DNA of 53,374 nt from a virus, in the IMG/VR virus record IMGVR_UViG_3300042890_003727, positions 1-53,374 of that record; one strand, given 5' to 3'. The position numbers were made by a program, and so were the translations under genes. Positions 1 through 9,200 of this stretch are shown here, piece after piece. The notes below the pieces were generated by a model. It worked only from the letters and a program-made list of their open reading frames with translations, was not told where the DNA came from and searched no databases. How positions within the stretch are numbered: position 1 is the stretch's first letter; each line of letters begins with the position of its first letter.

Positions 1-1
1 A

Positions 2-796
2 AACGCTGCTAACTCCGCTAAGAACCTTCTAATCGCATCCGTAAGTGCTTTGGTGCTTACCGTTTCTCCTATTCAGGAATCAACTCTAGTAGCTGAAGGT
101 CCAATCGCTTCCGTTACAGCTACTGCTACAGGTAAGATTACTTTTGTACCTGCTACTGCTCATACTGATGATTCATTTACTGTAGAAGAGTTCTATGCTG
201 ACATTGCTCAGTCAGAAGTTTACACTGGTATGAAAGTAAACAGCTTAGCTGTTCAACTACCTGCTACTGGTTTGACTACTATTGACATTGGTTTTGCTGG
301 TAAGGATATGACCCAGACAGGTACTAGCCAGTACTTTACCTCACCTACTGCTCAGAATACAAATGGTATTTTTGCTGCTGTAAATGGTATCATGCTTGTT
401 GCTGGTCAACCTGTTGCTCTTATTACTTCTGCTGATTTTAGTATCGAACGCGCTACTGAAAATGCTATCTCAGTTGGTTCTAACTCAGTATCAGAAATCT
501 TTACAGGTCGTATCCGTGTTACAGGTAACATGAGTGTTTACTTCCAAGATGCTGCATTCCGTGGCTACTTCGATGATGAGACTCCAGTTTCTGTAATTCT
601 AGCAGTAAGTGCTGATGCAACTTCCGCTTCTAACTTCGTTACCTTTACTCTACCTAAAGTAAAACTAGGTAGCTTTACTAAAGATGATGGTGAACTAGGT
701 GTTGTTGCTTCTACAAGCTTCCAAGCTTTACTAAATGATGTAACTACTGCAGGTCTACCTGCTACTACAATTCAAATTCAGGACTCTGCTGCTTAA
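2..796 (+). CDS. Major tail tube protein (5' partial)
   Basis: The reading frame is open to the left edge of the window, so the true start lies upstream; a TTG at 50 is only an internal codon. About 264 residues are visible, rich in Ala, Thr, Ser and Val with few charges, as in phage tail tube proteins that stack into the tail conduit. The C-terminal part (VFQDAAFRGYFDDETPVS-like stretch, then alternating beta-type residues) resembles the common siphovirus tube fold. It is directly followed by a terminator and then the tail assembly chaperone and tape measure, the classical order of a lambda-type tail module. Function is inferred from composition and position; a capsid decoration role is less likely. 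Confidence 0.8.
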   Translation, partial: NAANSAKNLLIASVSALVLTVSPIQESTLVAEGPIASVTATATGKITFVPATAHTDDSFTVEEFYADIAQSEVYTGMKVNSLAVQLPATGLTTIDIGFAGKDMTQTGTSQYFTSPTAQNTNGIFAAVNGIMLVAGQPVALITSADFSIERATENAISVGSNSVSEIFTGRIRVTGNMSVYFQDAAFRGYFDDETPVSVILAVSADATSASNFVTFTLPKVKLGSFTKDDGELGVVASTSFQALLNDVTTAGLPATTIQIQDSAA

Positions 797-816
797 TAGC
801 AAAGTAACTTGAGAAT

Positions 817-847
817 AAACCCGAGGCTTTATGCTTCGGGTTTTTTT
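817..847 (+). terminator. Rho-independent terminator after tail tube gene
   Basis: AAACCCGA pairs with TCGGGTTT around a short loop and is followed by a run of seven T. It isolates the highly expressed tube gene from the tail assembly genes. Confidence 0.9.
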
Positions 848-858
848 GTTTATGACTC

Positions 859-887
859 TTGATTTTATTTTATATTCGTGCTATAAT
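859..887 (+). promoter_or_regulatory. Sigma70-type promoter for tail assembly genes
   Basis: TTGATT (859-864) and TATAAT (882-887) are separated by 17 bases, with an upstream TG-like extended -10 (GTGC). The -35 and spacer start are identical to the promoter at 13154, so one promoter family serves both the tail and lysis units. Confidence 0.8.
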
Positions 888-917
888 AACTACGTTATTA
901 ACAATTGAAAGGATAAT

Positions 918-1328
918 ATGTCATTAGATTTAGCAAAGACGAACTTAGCGGAAGCTGCAGATGCAGGTTATGAATTTGAACTTAAACTACCCGGAACAGG
1001 TGAAGCTACTGGAGCATTCGTTACTGTACGTGGTGAAATGTCAAAGACTGTAAAGAATTATGCTCGGCAGAAGTTTCGAGAGTATCAATTAAAAGAACAA
1101 CAAGCTAAGCGCAGGGGTAAAGAATCTGATGATTTAACCTTAGAAGAAGCTGAAGAGTTATCAATCGAAACTGCAATTGTTCGCGTTATCGGATGGAGAG
1201 GTATTACCAATGAAGGTAAAGAAGTTCCTTTCACAAAAGAAAATGCAACAAATATTTTTCGTGAACACTCTTGGATTCGTGAACAAGTAATGGAGGAATC
1301 AGCACAACTGCTGAACTTTCGATGCTGA
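918..1328 (+). CDS. Tail assembly chaperone, short (G-like) form
   Basis: This 136-residue charged, helical protein sits between the tube gene and the tape measure gene, the position of lambda gpG. Such proteins coat the tape measure during tail assembly and are absent from the finished virion. The start follows AAAGGATAAT. The frame ends ...LNF-Arg-Cys-stop, and the second half of the gene continues without a start codon in the +1 frame, so a fraction of ribosomes probably change frame at TTT-C (1317-1320) to give a longer GT-like protein. An antisense frame covering 1085-1378 is a shadow. Confidence 0.85.
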   Translation: MSLDLAKTNLAEAADAGYEFELKLPGTGEATGAFVTVRGEMSKTVKNYARQKFREYQLKEQQAKRRGKESDDLTLEEAEELSIETAIVRVIGWRGITNEGKEVPFTKENATNIFREHSWIREQVMEESAQLLNFRC

Positions 1329-1704
1329 ATCGGTAAAGCTTGCTGTTGAGTACGCCAAGCAAGAATTTGATCTATCATCTAGTTTTAAAGATGGAAATAC
1401 TTTAAGAGATCAATTAAAAAACGCATGGCGACAAACTGGTAAGAAACCAAAGCAACTTGAAGAACTCTTGGAGTTACCTCAAAATTGTGAGCATGTTTGG
1501 AAATGGTTTATTGATTTGAACTCAACAAGATCCAGCAATGGATTTTCACCTAATGCAATTACTTATAATGAAATGCATTCTTATTTTAGTTTAATCAACA
1601 TGGTTCCTGAAGAGTGGGAACTTGACTTGATTAAACTTCTAGATAGAACTGCAATGAATCACTTTGCAAAAGAAGCTGATAAGAAAAGCAAAACCAAAAA
1701 CTAA
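1321..1704 (+). CDS. Tail assembly chaperone, T-like extension (via +1 frameshift)
   Basis: This frame is open from just after a stop at 1312-1314 and codes for 127 residues beginning DAESVKLAVEYAKQEFDL. It has no ATG or GTG with a ribosome binding site before its conserved part (WKWFIDLNSTRSSNGFSP...NEMHSY...EEWELDLIKLLDRTAM), which resembles the C-terminal part of siphovirus tail chaperones. It is therefore best read as the T domain of a 261-residue fusion made by +1 slippage of tRNA-Phe from TTT (1317-1319) to TTC (1318-1320), helped by the next zero-frame codon CGA. In lambda the T domain recruits tail tube protein to the tape measure. The direction and efficiency of the shift are inferred. 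Confidence 0.75.
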   Translation, partial: DAESVKLAVEYAKQEFDLSSSFKDGNTLRDQLKNAWRQTGKKPKQLEELLELPQNCEHVWKWFIDLNSTRSSNGFSPNAITYNEMHSYFSLINMVPEEWELDLIKLLDRTAMNHFAKEADKKSKTKN

Positions 1705-1713
1705 ACAAGCAAT

Positions 1714-1732
1714 AGCCCCGTAAGGGGCTTTT
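1714..1732 (+). terminator. Short hairpin terminator before tape measure gene
   Basis: AGCCCC-GTAA-GGGGCT followed by TTTAT. It probably lowers transcription into the tape measure gene relative to the chaperone. Confidence 0.75.
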
Positions 1733-1788
1733 ATCTTTGTGAATTAATTAGTTTATAAAGATAAAATTCCATCACACAGGAGAATAAA

Positions 1789-4700
1789 ATGGATCTAGCA
1801 GAATTAAAATTCGTTGTAAATACGGAAGATTTAGATAATGCAGCAAAGAAGATTGATGCACTAGGCGTAGCCGTAAGTAAAGTTAATAAACCTATAACTC
1901 GTGCAACACTTGACACTGAAAAATTAGCAAAATCTCAAGCTGAAGTAGCAGAATCATCTGCTAAAGCTTCTTTAGCTCAACTTAAACTACAACAGGCACA
2001 AGAAAACTCAACACGAGTAACTGGTAATTCTACTACAGTACTTGAACGCCAGCAGATGATTCTGCAATTCATGACTGATGGTTTCTCAAAGGGTCAAGCT
2101 TCACAATTAGCTTACGCTAAGGCTGCTCGTGCATCTGCTGGTGATCTTGAAGCACTAGGTCAAGTTCTGCAGACACAACGTAAGCTAATGGGTACAGATC
2201 CATTTGATAAAAGCATGGGTGCATTACAAAGCTTACGTAATGAATACACAGTTATCAAAGAAGTGCAAAGGCTTTATAACGCAGAATTAGGCTTGAGTAA
2301 ATCACAGATGGAAAATCTTGCAAAAGAAAAACTTCGTCTAATAGAAAAACTTAAATTAGAAAATGCTTCACTTACCGATATTAAAAACGGTATTATGGAA
2401 TTGAATGCAGCTTATCTAAAGAATGCAAGTGCAGAAAATGCAATAACTACTAATCTTAAAACTAAGCAAAAAGCTACTCTCGATGCTGCAAGAGCTAATG
2501 AGTACATGATCAAAGAATTAGATCGTGTCAATAGATTAACTGAAGAGCAAGGTAATATTACTAGCGCAACAAATAACGCTATTATTAGATTTGATAGAGC
2601 TTTGAAAATGTCAGGTTTGTCAGCGGCTGAACAAATTCCTAGATTAGAAGCTTACAAGAAATCCTTAATGGATATTCAAAAGCAATCCGGTAATAGACAA
2701 GTTGATTATCTTTCACGCGCACTTGGTCCTCAGATTACTGACGTATTCGTTGGTCTTACAACTGGGCAATCTCCACTAATGGTTCTATTGCAACAAGGTG
2801 GTCAGTTGAGGGACCAGTTTGCTCTTGCTGGTGTAGCAGGTAAAGATATGGGTGACATGTTGACCAAAGCAACCTTGGGGATGGTCAGTAGCGTTAAAGA
2901 TGTTGGTATAGCAGTAGGTAGCGCTCTTGTAGGAGCTTTCAATGCTGCAGGTAAATCTGTTTTAAATTTCATAGGTAATATTACAGGTGTTAATTCCGCA
3001 ATTGATAATTTTAAACGCATAGTTGTTTCAAACGGTGAAGTATCTTTTGGATATATTGGAATATTGAATACTATAGGTAAAGCTTTTGTTTCATTAGCTG
3101 CTGTAGGTATTGCTTCTGGAATTGCGGCATTCATCGCATACGGTATAGCTTTAAAACAAGTAATACAAGAAGAATCTGCTCTTTCTAAATCTCTTGCATT
3201 GACAGGTGCTTCATTGGGTGTAACTCAGGATTCAGCATTGCAGTTATCAAAAGAACTTGCTGGCTCTAAAGGAAACGTGGGTTCTTATGTAACCGCTATT
3301 ACTGAACTTGCAAAAGTTGGTGGAGTTACTTCTGATAATCTTAAAACAGTAGCATCGACAATTGTTCAAGTAAGCAGAGTTACAGGAATTAGTGCTGCTG
3401 AATTAGCCAAGAATTTTAGTAAGATTTCTGAGAAACCACTAGAAGGTCTTATTCCTTTTGCCAAAGAACTTGGTACTATAAACATAGAAACTCTAAAACA
3501 GATTGATAACTTGGAAAGAGCAGGTAAGAAAACTGAAGCAGTTAAACTTGCCACTGATGCATACGCTAGTTCATTGAAAGATGCAGCAGACACTATTAGA
3601 AACGACATGGGTTACTTAGAATCCTTTTTCTTTACAATAGGAGAATCTGCAAAATCAATGTGGAATAGTATTCTTAACTTAGGAAGAAAAGAAACTATAA
3701 AGGACAGACTGTCTGAAGCTTTAGGTACTCTTTCTGATTTACAAGCTGGTAAAGGTTTTATGACCAATCAGTATCGTCAAAATTCCATACAAGTTGCTGC
3801 TGCAGCTGTAAGTGGTATATTGGATGAAATCGCGGCAGAACAAAAGCTTGGAGAAACTAAAGCTAAGAATTCAAAAGCTGCTGCTGGTTTACCCAAACAA
3901 CTAAAAGAAAGAAATGAAGCTTTAACTTATTATCAAAACATGATAAAAAGAATTGCTAATATTGAAGCAGAAGCTACGGCAGGAACAACTAGCTTAAATA
4001 CTGCACAAAAAGAAATGGTTAGTTTATTGAACGATCCTGAGTTCATGAAACAAAGTTTACAAGTTCGTCAAAAAGCAATGGCTGATTTAGTTAGTGCAAG
4101 TGCTAAGATTGAACAAAGCAAAGCACTCGAAGCTTACAATAAAATAATGAAGAGTGTTGTCGATATAGAAATCGAAGCTATTGCTGCAGGAAATGATTTA
4201 AATAAAGCTGAAAAAGAAAGATTAAAACTTGCTTCTGATCCTGCTTATTTAGCACGTAGTGATGCTGAGAAGAAGAATATACAAGCTAGTCTTGATAGAG
4301 CAAGTGCAGTAATTGATGAAGTTTCTGTAGAAAAGGATTTACTCAAAGCTATTGAAGACAGCACAAAAGCTTATAATGATAAACAAGTAGCTAGCTATGA
4401 TTTAGGTATTACTTCGCGTGAAGCATCAAATGAAGCCACCCGTGCTGCAATAATGGAAGGTCAAGCTTTAGATTATCAAAGTAGCATTCTGTCAAAAACC
4501 GAACGCGAAAGAAATAAACTTTTAAAAGTTCGTCAAGTTGAATTAGAACTTCAGAAAGAAATTCTTGATCTTGATAAAAAAGTAGGATTGAGTGCTGTTG
4601 ATAGAGAAAACTTAAAAGCTGAAGCTGCAACGAGAGCAGCTATTAAACTTGCAAACGTAAATAAAACTATAAACTACGAAGATGACTTAGCAAGAGTTCA

Positions 4701-5331
4701 AGCATACGGTTCTGCTTTTGAAAATGTCTTTACAGGTATGGCTGATGCTATTGTTGAATTTGCTAAAACTGGTAAGCTCAACTTCAAAGATCTTATTGAT
4801 AACATGATTGCTGATATTCTTAGGTTTGAACTAAGAAAACAAGCTACTTCAATGTTTGAAGGATTTGGTGGTTCTGTAGGTATTATGAAATCTATTGTTC
4901 AGGCTTTTACAGGTACTCCTATTTCACTTAACGCCGCTGGTAACGTATTTGGTACTTCAGGTATTCAAGCATTTGCCAAAGGTGGATCTTTCACCAATAG
5001 CATTGTGGATAGCCCTACCATGTTCAAGTTCGCTAAAGGAACAGGTCTAATGGGTGAAGCAGGCCCAGAAGCCATTATGCCGCTTCGTAGAGGTGCTGAT
5101 GGCTCTCTAGGGGTTGTTGCTGGTGGCGGTGGTTCTAACGTGTCTGTGCAGGTTATAAACAACAGCAATGCTCAAGCAACTACAAATGAAACTACTGATT
5201 CAAAAGGTAATCGAAAGATTGAAGTTGTAATCGGTGACATGACTGCAGGAGAAATTTCTCGCAGTGGTAGTGCTTCACAGAAATCATTGAAATCAACATT
5301 TGGCATACAGACGCAATTAATTAGGAGATAA
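1789..5331 (+). CDS. Tail tape measure protein (lambda gpH family)
   Basis: At 1180 residues it is the longest helical protein of the tail module; it sets tail length and is passed through the tube during DNA ejection. The start follows CACAGGAGAATAAA. The N-terminal third is charged coiled coil. The segment RALGPQITDVFVGLTTGQSP (about residues 305-325) is characteristic of lambda-family tape measures. Hydrophobic stretches near residues 365-455 could insert in the host membrane. A C-terminal GKLNFKDLIDNMIADILRFE segment and a final GLMGEAGPEAIMPLRRG motif are typical of the family. Using the usual ratio of about 0.15 nm per residue, the tail would be near 170-180 nm. Confidence 0.93.
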   Translation: MDLAELKFVVNTEDLDNAAKKIDALGVAVSKVNKPITRATLDTEKLAKSQAEVAESSAKASLAQLKLQQAQENSTRVTGNSTTVLERQQMILQFMTDGFSKGQASQLAYAKAARASAGDLEALGQVLQTQRKLMGTDPFDKSMGALQSLRNEYTVIKEVQRLYNAELGLSKSQMENLAKEKLRLIEKLKLENASLTDIKNGIMELNAAYLKNASAENAITTNLKTKQKATLDAARANEYMIKELDRVNRLTEEQGNITSATNNAIIRFDRALKMSGLSAAEQIPRLEAYKKSLMDIQKQSGNRQVDYLSRALGPQITDVFVGLTTGQSPLMVLLQQGGQLRDQFALAGVAGKDMGDMLTKATLGMVSSVKDVGIAVGSALVGAFNAAGKSVLNFIGNITGVNSAIDNFKRIVVSNGEVSFGYIGILNTIGKAFVSLAAVGIASGIAAFIAYGIALKQVIQEESALSKSLALTGASLGVTQDSALQLSKELAGSKGNVGSYVTAITELAKVGGVTSDNLKTVASTIVQVSRVTGISAAELAKNFSKISEKPLEGLIPFAKELGTINIETLKQIDNLERAGKKTEAVKLATDAYASSLKDAADTIRNDMGYLESFFFTIGESAKSMWNSILNLGRKETIKDRLSEALGTLSDLQAGKGFMTNQYRQNSIQVAAAAVSGILDEIAAEQKLGETKAKNSKAAAGLPKQLKERNEALTYYQNMIKRIANIEAEATAGTTSLNTAQKEMVSLLNDPEFMKQSLQVRQKAMADLVSASAKIEQSKALEAYNKIMKSVVDIEIEAIAAGNDLNKAEKERLKLASDPAYLARSDAEKKNIQASLDRASAVIDEVSVEKDLLKAIEDSTKAYNDKQVASYDLGITSREASNEATRAAIMEGQALDYQSSILSKTERERNKLLKVRQVELELQKEILDLDKKVGLSAVDRENLKAEAATRAAIKLANVNKTINYEDDLARVQAYGSAFENVFTGMADAIVEFAKTGKLNFKDLIDNMIADILRFELRKQATSMFEGFGGSVGIMKSIVQAFTGTPISLNAAGNVFGTSGIQAFAKGGSFTNSIVDSPTMFKFAKGTGLMGEAGPEAIMPLRRGADGSLGVVAGGGGSNVSVQVINNSNAQATTNETTDSKGNRKIEVVIGDMTAGEISRSGSASQKSLKSTFGIQTQLIRR

Positions 5332-5333
5332 AA

Positions 5334-5693
5334 ATGGCTTATACTTGGCCCGGATCATTACCCCAGAAACCACTATCTAACTATTCTGAAACTACTGGTG
5401 TATTGGTTATCAGGACACAACCAGATGTAGGTCCAGCTAAAATGCGTAGGAGAGGTCAGCGCCCTGATACTCTAAGTGTTCAATACGATATGAGTACTGC
5501 TCAAGTACAAACACTTAGAGATTTTATTCAAGATGATCTGCTTGGGACAATTCGTTTTGAGTTTCCTCATCCTAGAACTGGTTCAGTTGTAGAGGTAAGA
5601 GTTATACCACAAGGCGATGGTGCCATGTTTACAACCTCTTATCTACTACCTGGATATTGGCAAGTTTCTTTGCAATTGGAGGTGCTACCTTGA
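5334..5693 (+). CDS. Minor tail protein, lambda gpM-like
   Basis: This 119-residue protein begins two bases after the tape measure stop, with AGGAGATAAAA before its ATG. The N-terminus (WPGSLPQKPLSNYSET) and the PAKMRRRGQRPDTLSV block are typical of a family of small distal-tail proteins found next to tape measure genes in lambda-like phages. It probably forms part of the tail tip complex joining the tape measure C-terminus to the baseplate hub. The call rests on position and recognisable family pattern. Confidence 0.75.
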   Translation: MAYTWPGSLPQKPLSNYSETTGVLVIRTQPDVGPAKMRRRGQRPDTLSVQYDMSTAQVQTLRDFIQDDLLGTIRFEFPHPRTGSVVEVRVIPQGDGAMFTTSYLLPGYWQVSLQLEVLP

Positions 5694-6214
5694 GTCGATT
5701 AAGTTCAATGTCACCAAATGCACTGAAGGCAGTATTTTCACCTGATTCAGATGATGATATGATTATTCTGCTAACAGTGTACGATCCATTAGATGATTCG
5801 AAAGTGCTTGCTAGACTTGCAGATGGTTTTACTAAAAGGATTTCACAAACGGATGAAGAAGTTATATACGGTATAACCAGTAATTATTTTGATTACATGT
5901 TCATACCTATGGAAATATCTTTGCCTTCTGAAGATGAAGCACAAGCGCCTCGTTGCTCAATTGTAATGCATGATGTTACAGGGTACTTGACTCCAATAAT
6001 CAGAAAAGATATAACTGCTCCACCAAAGATTAAACTGGAATTGGTTCTGAGTAAATCGCCTGATGAAGTAGAAGTATCATTCAGTGACTTCTATATTAAT
6101 GCTTTTACTTATAATTCAGATTCTGTTACTGCTGAATTAGCCATGACGGATTATGAACGAGAGCCTTTCCCAAAAGATAGTTTTACTCCTAAGTATTTCC
6201 CTGGTATGTTTTAA
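5690..6214 (+). CDS. Minor tail protein with DUF1833-like domain (lambda gpL analogue)
   Basis: The most likely start is the TTG at 5690, which overlaps the previous stop codon (TTGA) and follows TTGGAGGTGCTACC, giving 174 residues; an earlier in-frame TTG at 5657 lies inside the upstream gene and lacks a ribosome binding site. The protein matches the pattern of DUF1833 tail proteins: an SPNALKAVFSP start, a middle beta-rich part and a PKDSFTPKYFPGMF end. In related phages this family occupies the gpL position between gpM and gpK and contributes to the tail tip hub. No catalytic residues are apparent. Confidence 0.75.
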   Translation: MSRLSSMSPNALKAVFSPDSDDDMIILLTVYDPLDDSKVLARLADGFTKRISQTDEEVIYGITSNYFDYMFIPMEISLPSEDEAQAPRCSIVMHDVTGYLTPIIRKDITAPPKIKLELVLSKSPDEVEVSFSDFYINAFTYNSDSVTAELAMTDYEREPFPKDSFTPKYFPGMF

Positions 6215-6224
6215 AGGAATATAA

Positions 6225-9200
6225 ATGAATTTTGAAAAATATGTAGGTATTCCTTATCTCAAGAAGGGAAGGGATATTGAAGGTTTAGACTGCTATGGTC
6301 TTGTTAGATTAATCTACAAGAATGAACTCAATATTGATCTACCAAGTTTTACTTCTGACTACTCTGCTGGCGACAATGAAAGAATCGAGGAATTGATTGC
6401 TCAGTACAAAGAAGGTTGGGAAGAAGTACAAGAACCTGTTGTTGGTGATATTATTGTTTTCAAAGTCATGGGTCAAGAGGCGCACGTAGGATTAATAGTT
6501 AGTCCTGGGTACTTTATTCATTGTCGTGAAAATCAAGATAGTGCAATCGAATCACTGAATTCTCATAAATGGAATAGAAGAATTACAGGTTTCTTCAGAT
6601 ACTCCGAGAAAAATAACGCATTATTAAATACAGTACCTCATCCACTTAAGACAGAAAGATATACTGTTCCAGTTATACCCGGAACAACTGTTACTGAATT
6701 AGTTGAAAATATTAGTTCCAAGTACAATGTAGCTTGTGAATTAAAAAGTAGAATAAGTATCTTAATTAATACTCGTTTAATCAATCAAGAAGATTGGTCA
6801 AGTACTATTATTAATACTGGTGATGTAATTGAATACAGAGCAGTTCCAACAGGTTCTACAGGAAGATTACTTGCTGTTTTAGCAATTGCTTATTTTGCTC
6901 CTATTCTAGCAAATCAAGCAGCAGGTGCATTCTTCACTGCTGCAGGTGGCGTAGGTGGTGGTGTAACTGCTTTTAGTGTAGGCGCAGTATACACAGCAGC
7001 TTATGCTGCTACCATTTTAGTTGGTACAGCACTAGTTAATGCTATCGCTCCTATTAGACCTCCTACTGATGCATCTGCTAATCAGAAAGATCCAGGTTCT
7101 GCTGAGAGGCAATTGATGGTAAATGGTGGCTCAAATAGAGCAAACCCTTATGGTTCAATTCCTGTAGTCTTGGGTAAAGTTAGAATGACACCTTTACTCG
7201 GTGCAAATAACTATCTTACTTATGAGAATGAAAGAGACAGTTTTGTTTCAATGCTTTTGATCTGGGGATATGGTCCTTTAGATATAGATACTTCAACTTA
7301 TAGGATAGGAGAAATTCCGTTAACATCCTACACTGACTATGAAAAGGTTGATTTGCATAGAAAAACAGAACCTACATCAACTGAGTTAAATGCATTCAAT
7401 GCTATTTATGGAAATGATGTTACTCCAGTTACTGTTTCAACTGAATTAGCATGCGAAGGAAATCCTGAAACTTCAGTAACTCCTGGCCCTTTTCTACAAG
7501 CTGCAACTAGCGATGTTGTTGATAGTGCTACAGTAGCTTTGCATTTCCCTCAAGGTCTTCGTAAGATTAAAACTAAAGGTGATGGTGCAGGTGAATCATA
7601 TGCTACTGCTGTAAGTTTTAGAGTTGAATACTCAGTAGATAACGGTGCAAATTGGTTACTGCAAGAAGTCCTGTCAATTGGTGGTGATGCACCCAAGAAA
7701 GATGGATTTACTTTTACCAGAACTTATAAATTTCCTTCTAGACCATCAAGTATGATTATGAAGGTTAGGAGAGAAACTGGTGATAATGCAGAAGATAGTC
7801 CTAATTATAGATATTATTTTACTTCCGTATTACAGAGCGTTACTTTTACAAGAAATGCAAGACCTGCAGTTGATCCTTTAAATTCTAAAATAGCAAAGAC
7901 TGCTTTTAAAATTAAAGCAACAGATCAGCTAAACGGAAGAGTAGAGGGTTTGAGTGCAGTGGTTCAAACATGGTGCAAGAAGTGGAATGGTTCTGCGTGG
8001 GTGGATGGTGCTACAAGCAATCCCGCTGCTTTATTCAGATACGTTTTAGAGCATCCAGCTAATCCTAGAAAAATTACAGATGCAAGTTTGCAAATTAACC
8101 TAACTCAATTGCAGGAGTTTTATAATTACTGCGAATCAAAAGGTTTTGAATACAACTCAGTATTAGGTGAAGCAAGAAGTATATTAGAAGTTCTAAGAGA
8201 TATCTGCGCTGCTGGTAGGGCAAGTCCTGCACTTATTGATGGTAAGTGGACAGTAATTATTGATAAAGCAAGGGACAATGTTGTTCAGCATTTTAGCCCT
8301 CACAATAGCTGGGGATTTGAAGGAACAAAGAGTCTTCCTAAGAAACCAGATGGTTTAAGAATCACCTATTTTGATCAGGATAAAAACTATCAAGAAAGCG
8401 AAATAATCGTTTACGATATTGATAAGGATGAGAATAATTCTTCTTTATTTGAAAGCATAAGCCTTCCCGGTGTTACTAAAAAATCCTTAGTCATTGATCA
8501 TGCTAAATGGCATATGGCTCAGATTAAGCTAAGACCAGAAGTATATACACTGAATGTAGACATTGAATATCTAGTTTGTAATAGAGGTGATTGGGTTAAG
8601 GTTTCTCATGATGTACCAATGTGGGGAATCGGTAGTGGTAGAATTAAACAAAGAGTATCAAGTACTAAGTTAATTCTCGATGAAGAAATGCCAATGCAAG
8701 CCAATTTAGCTTATACTATTCGTTTTAGAAATAAACTAGGTGGCTCTGTTGCAGTAAATGCAGTTCCCAAAGTATCCGATGGTTATTATTCGGAAATTGA
8801 TTTATTAACTAGCGTAACTACAGATGATGCTGACGTAGGAGATTTATTCTTATTTGGTGAATTAAATAATGAATCCCAGGATCTTGTAGTATTAAGTGTA
8901 GAACCATCAACTAATAAATCCGCAAGATTAGTTCTTGTTGATTATGCTATAACAGATGAATATAATATATTTACTGACTATATATCACTGAGTTCTTCTA
9001 CTGTATTTGAATCACAAATTACTCTACCTGCTGTATTGCAGGTGGAAAACTTCAAAACTAATACTCCGAATATTACTGGATTTGTTAGCGATGAATCCGT
9101 AATGGAAAGAGTATCCAAAGGTGTTTACAGATATAATATTAATATGTCTTATGTGAATGCTCAGAGTTTACCATTAATTACGGAAAGTGTAGAAGTTCAA

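Noticed and set aside
1468-1704. Independent 78-residue gene starting at TTG 1468
   Set aside because: No ribosome binding site, and the conserved sequence continues upstream to 1321, fitting a frameshift extension.
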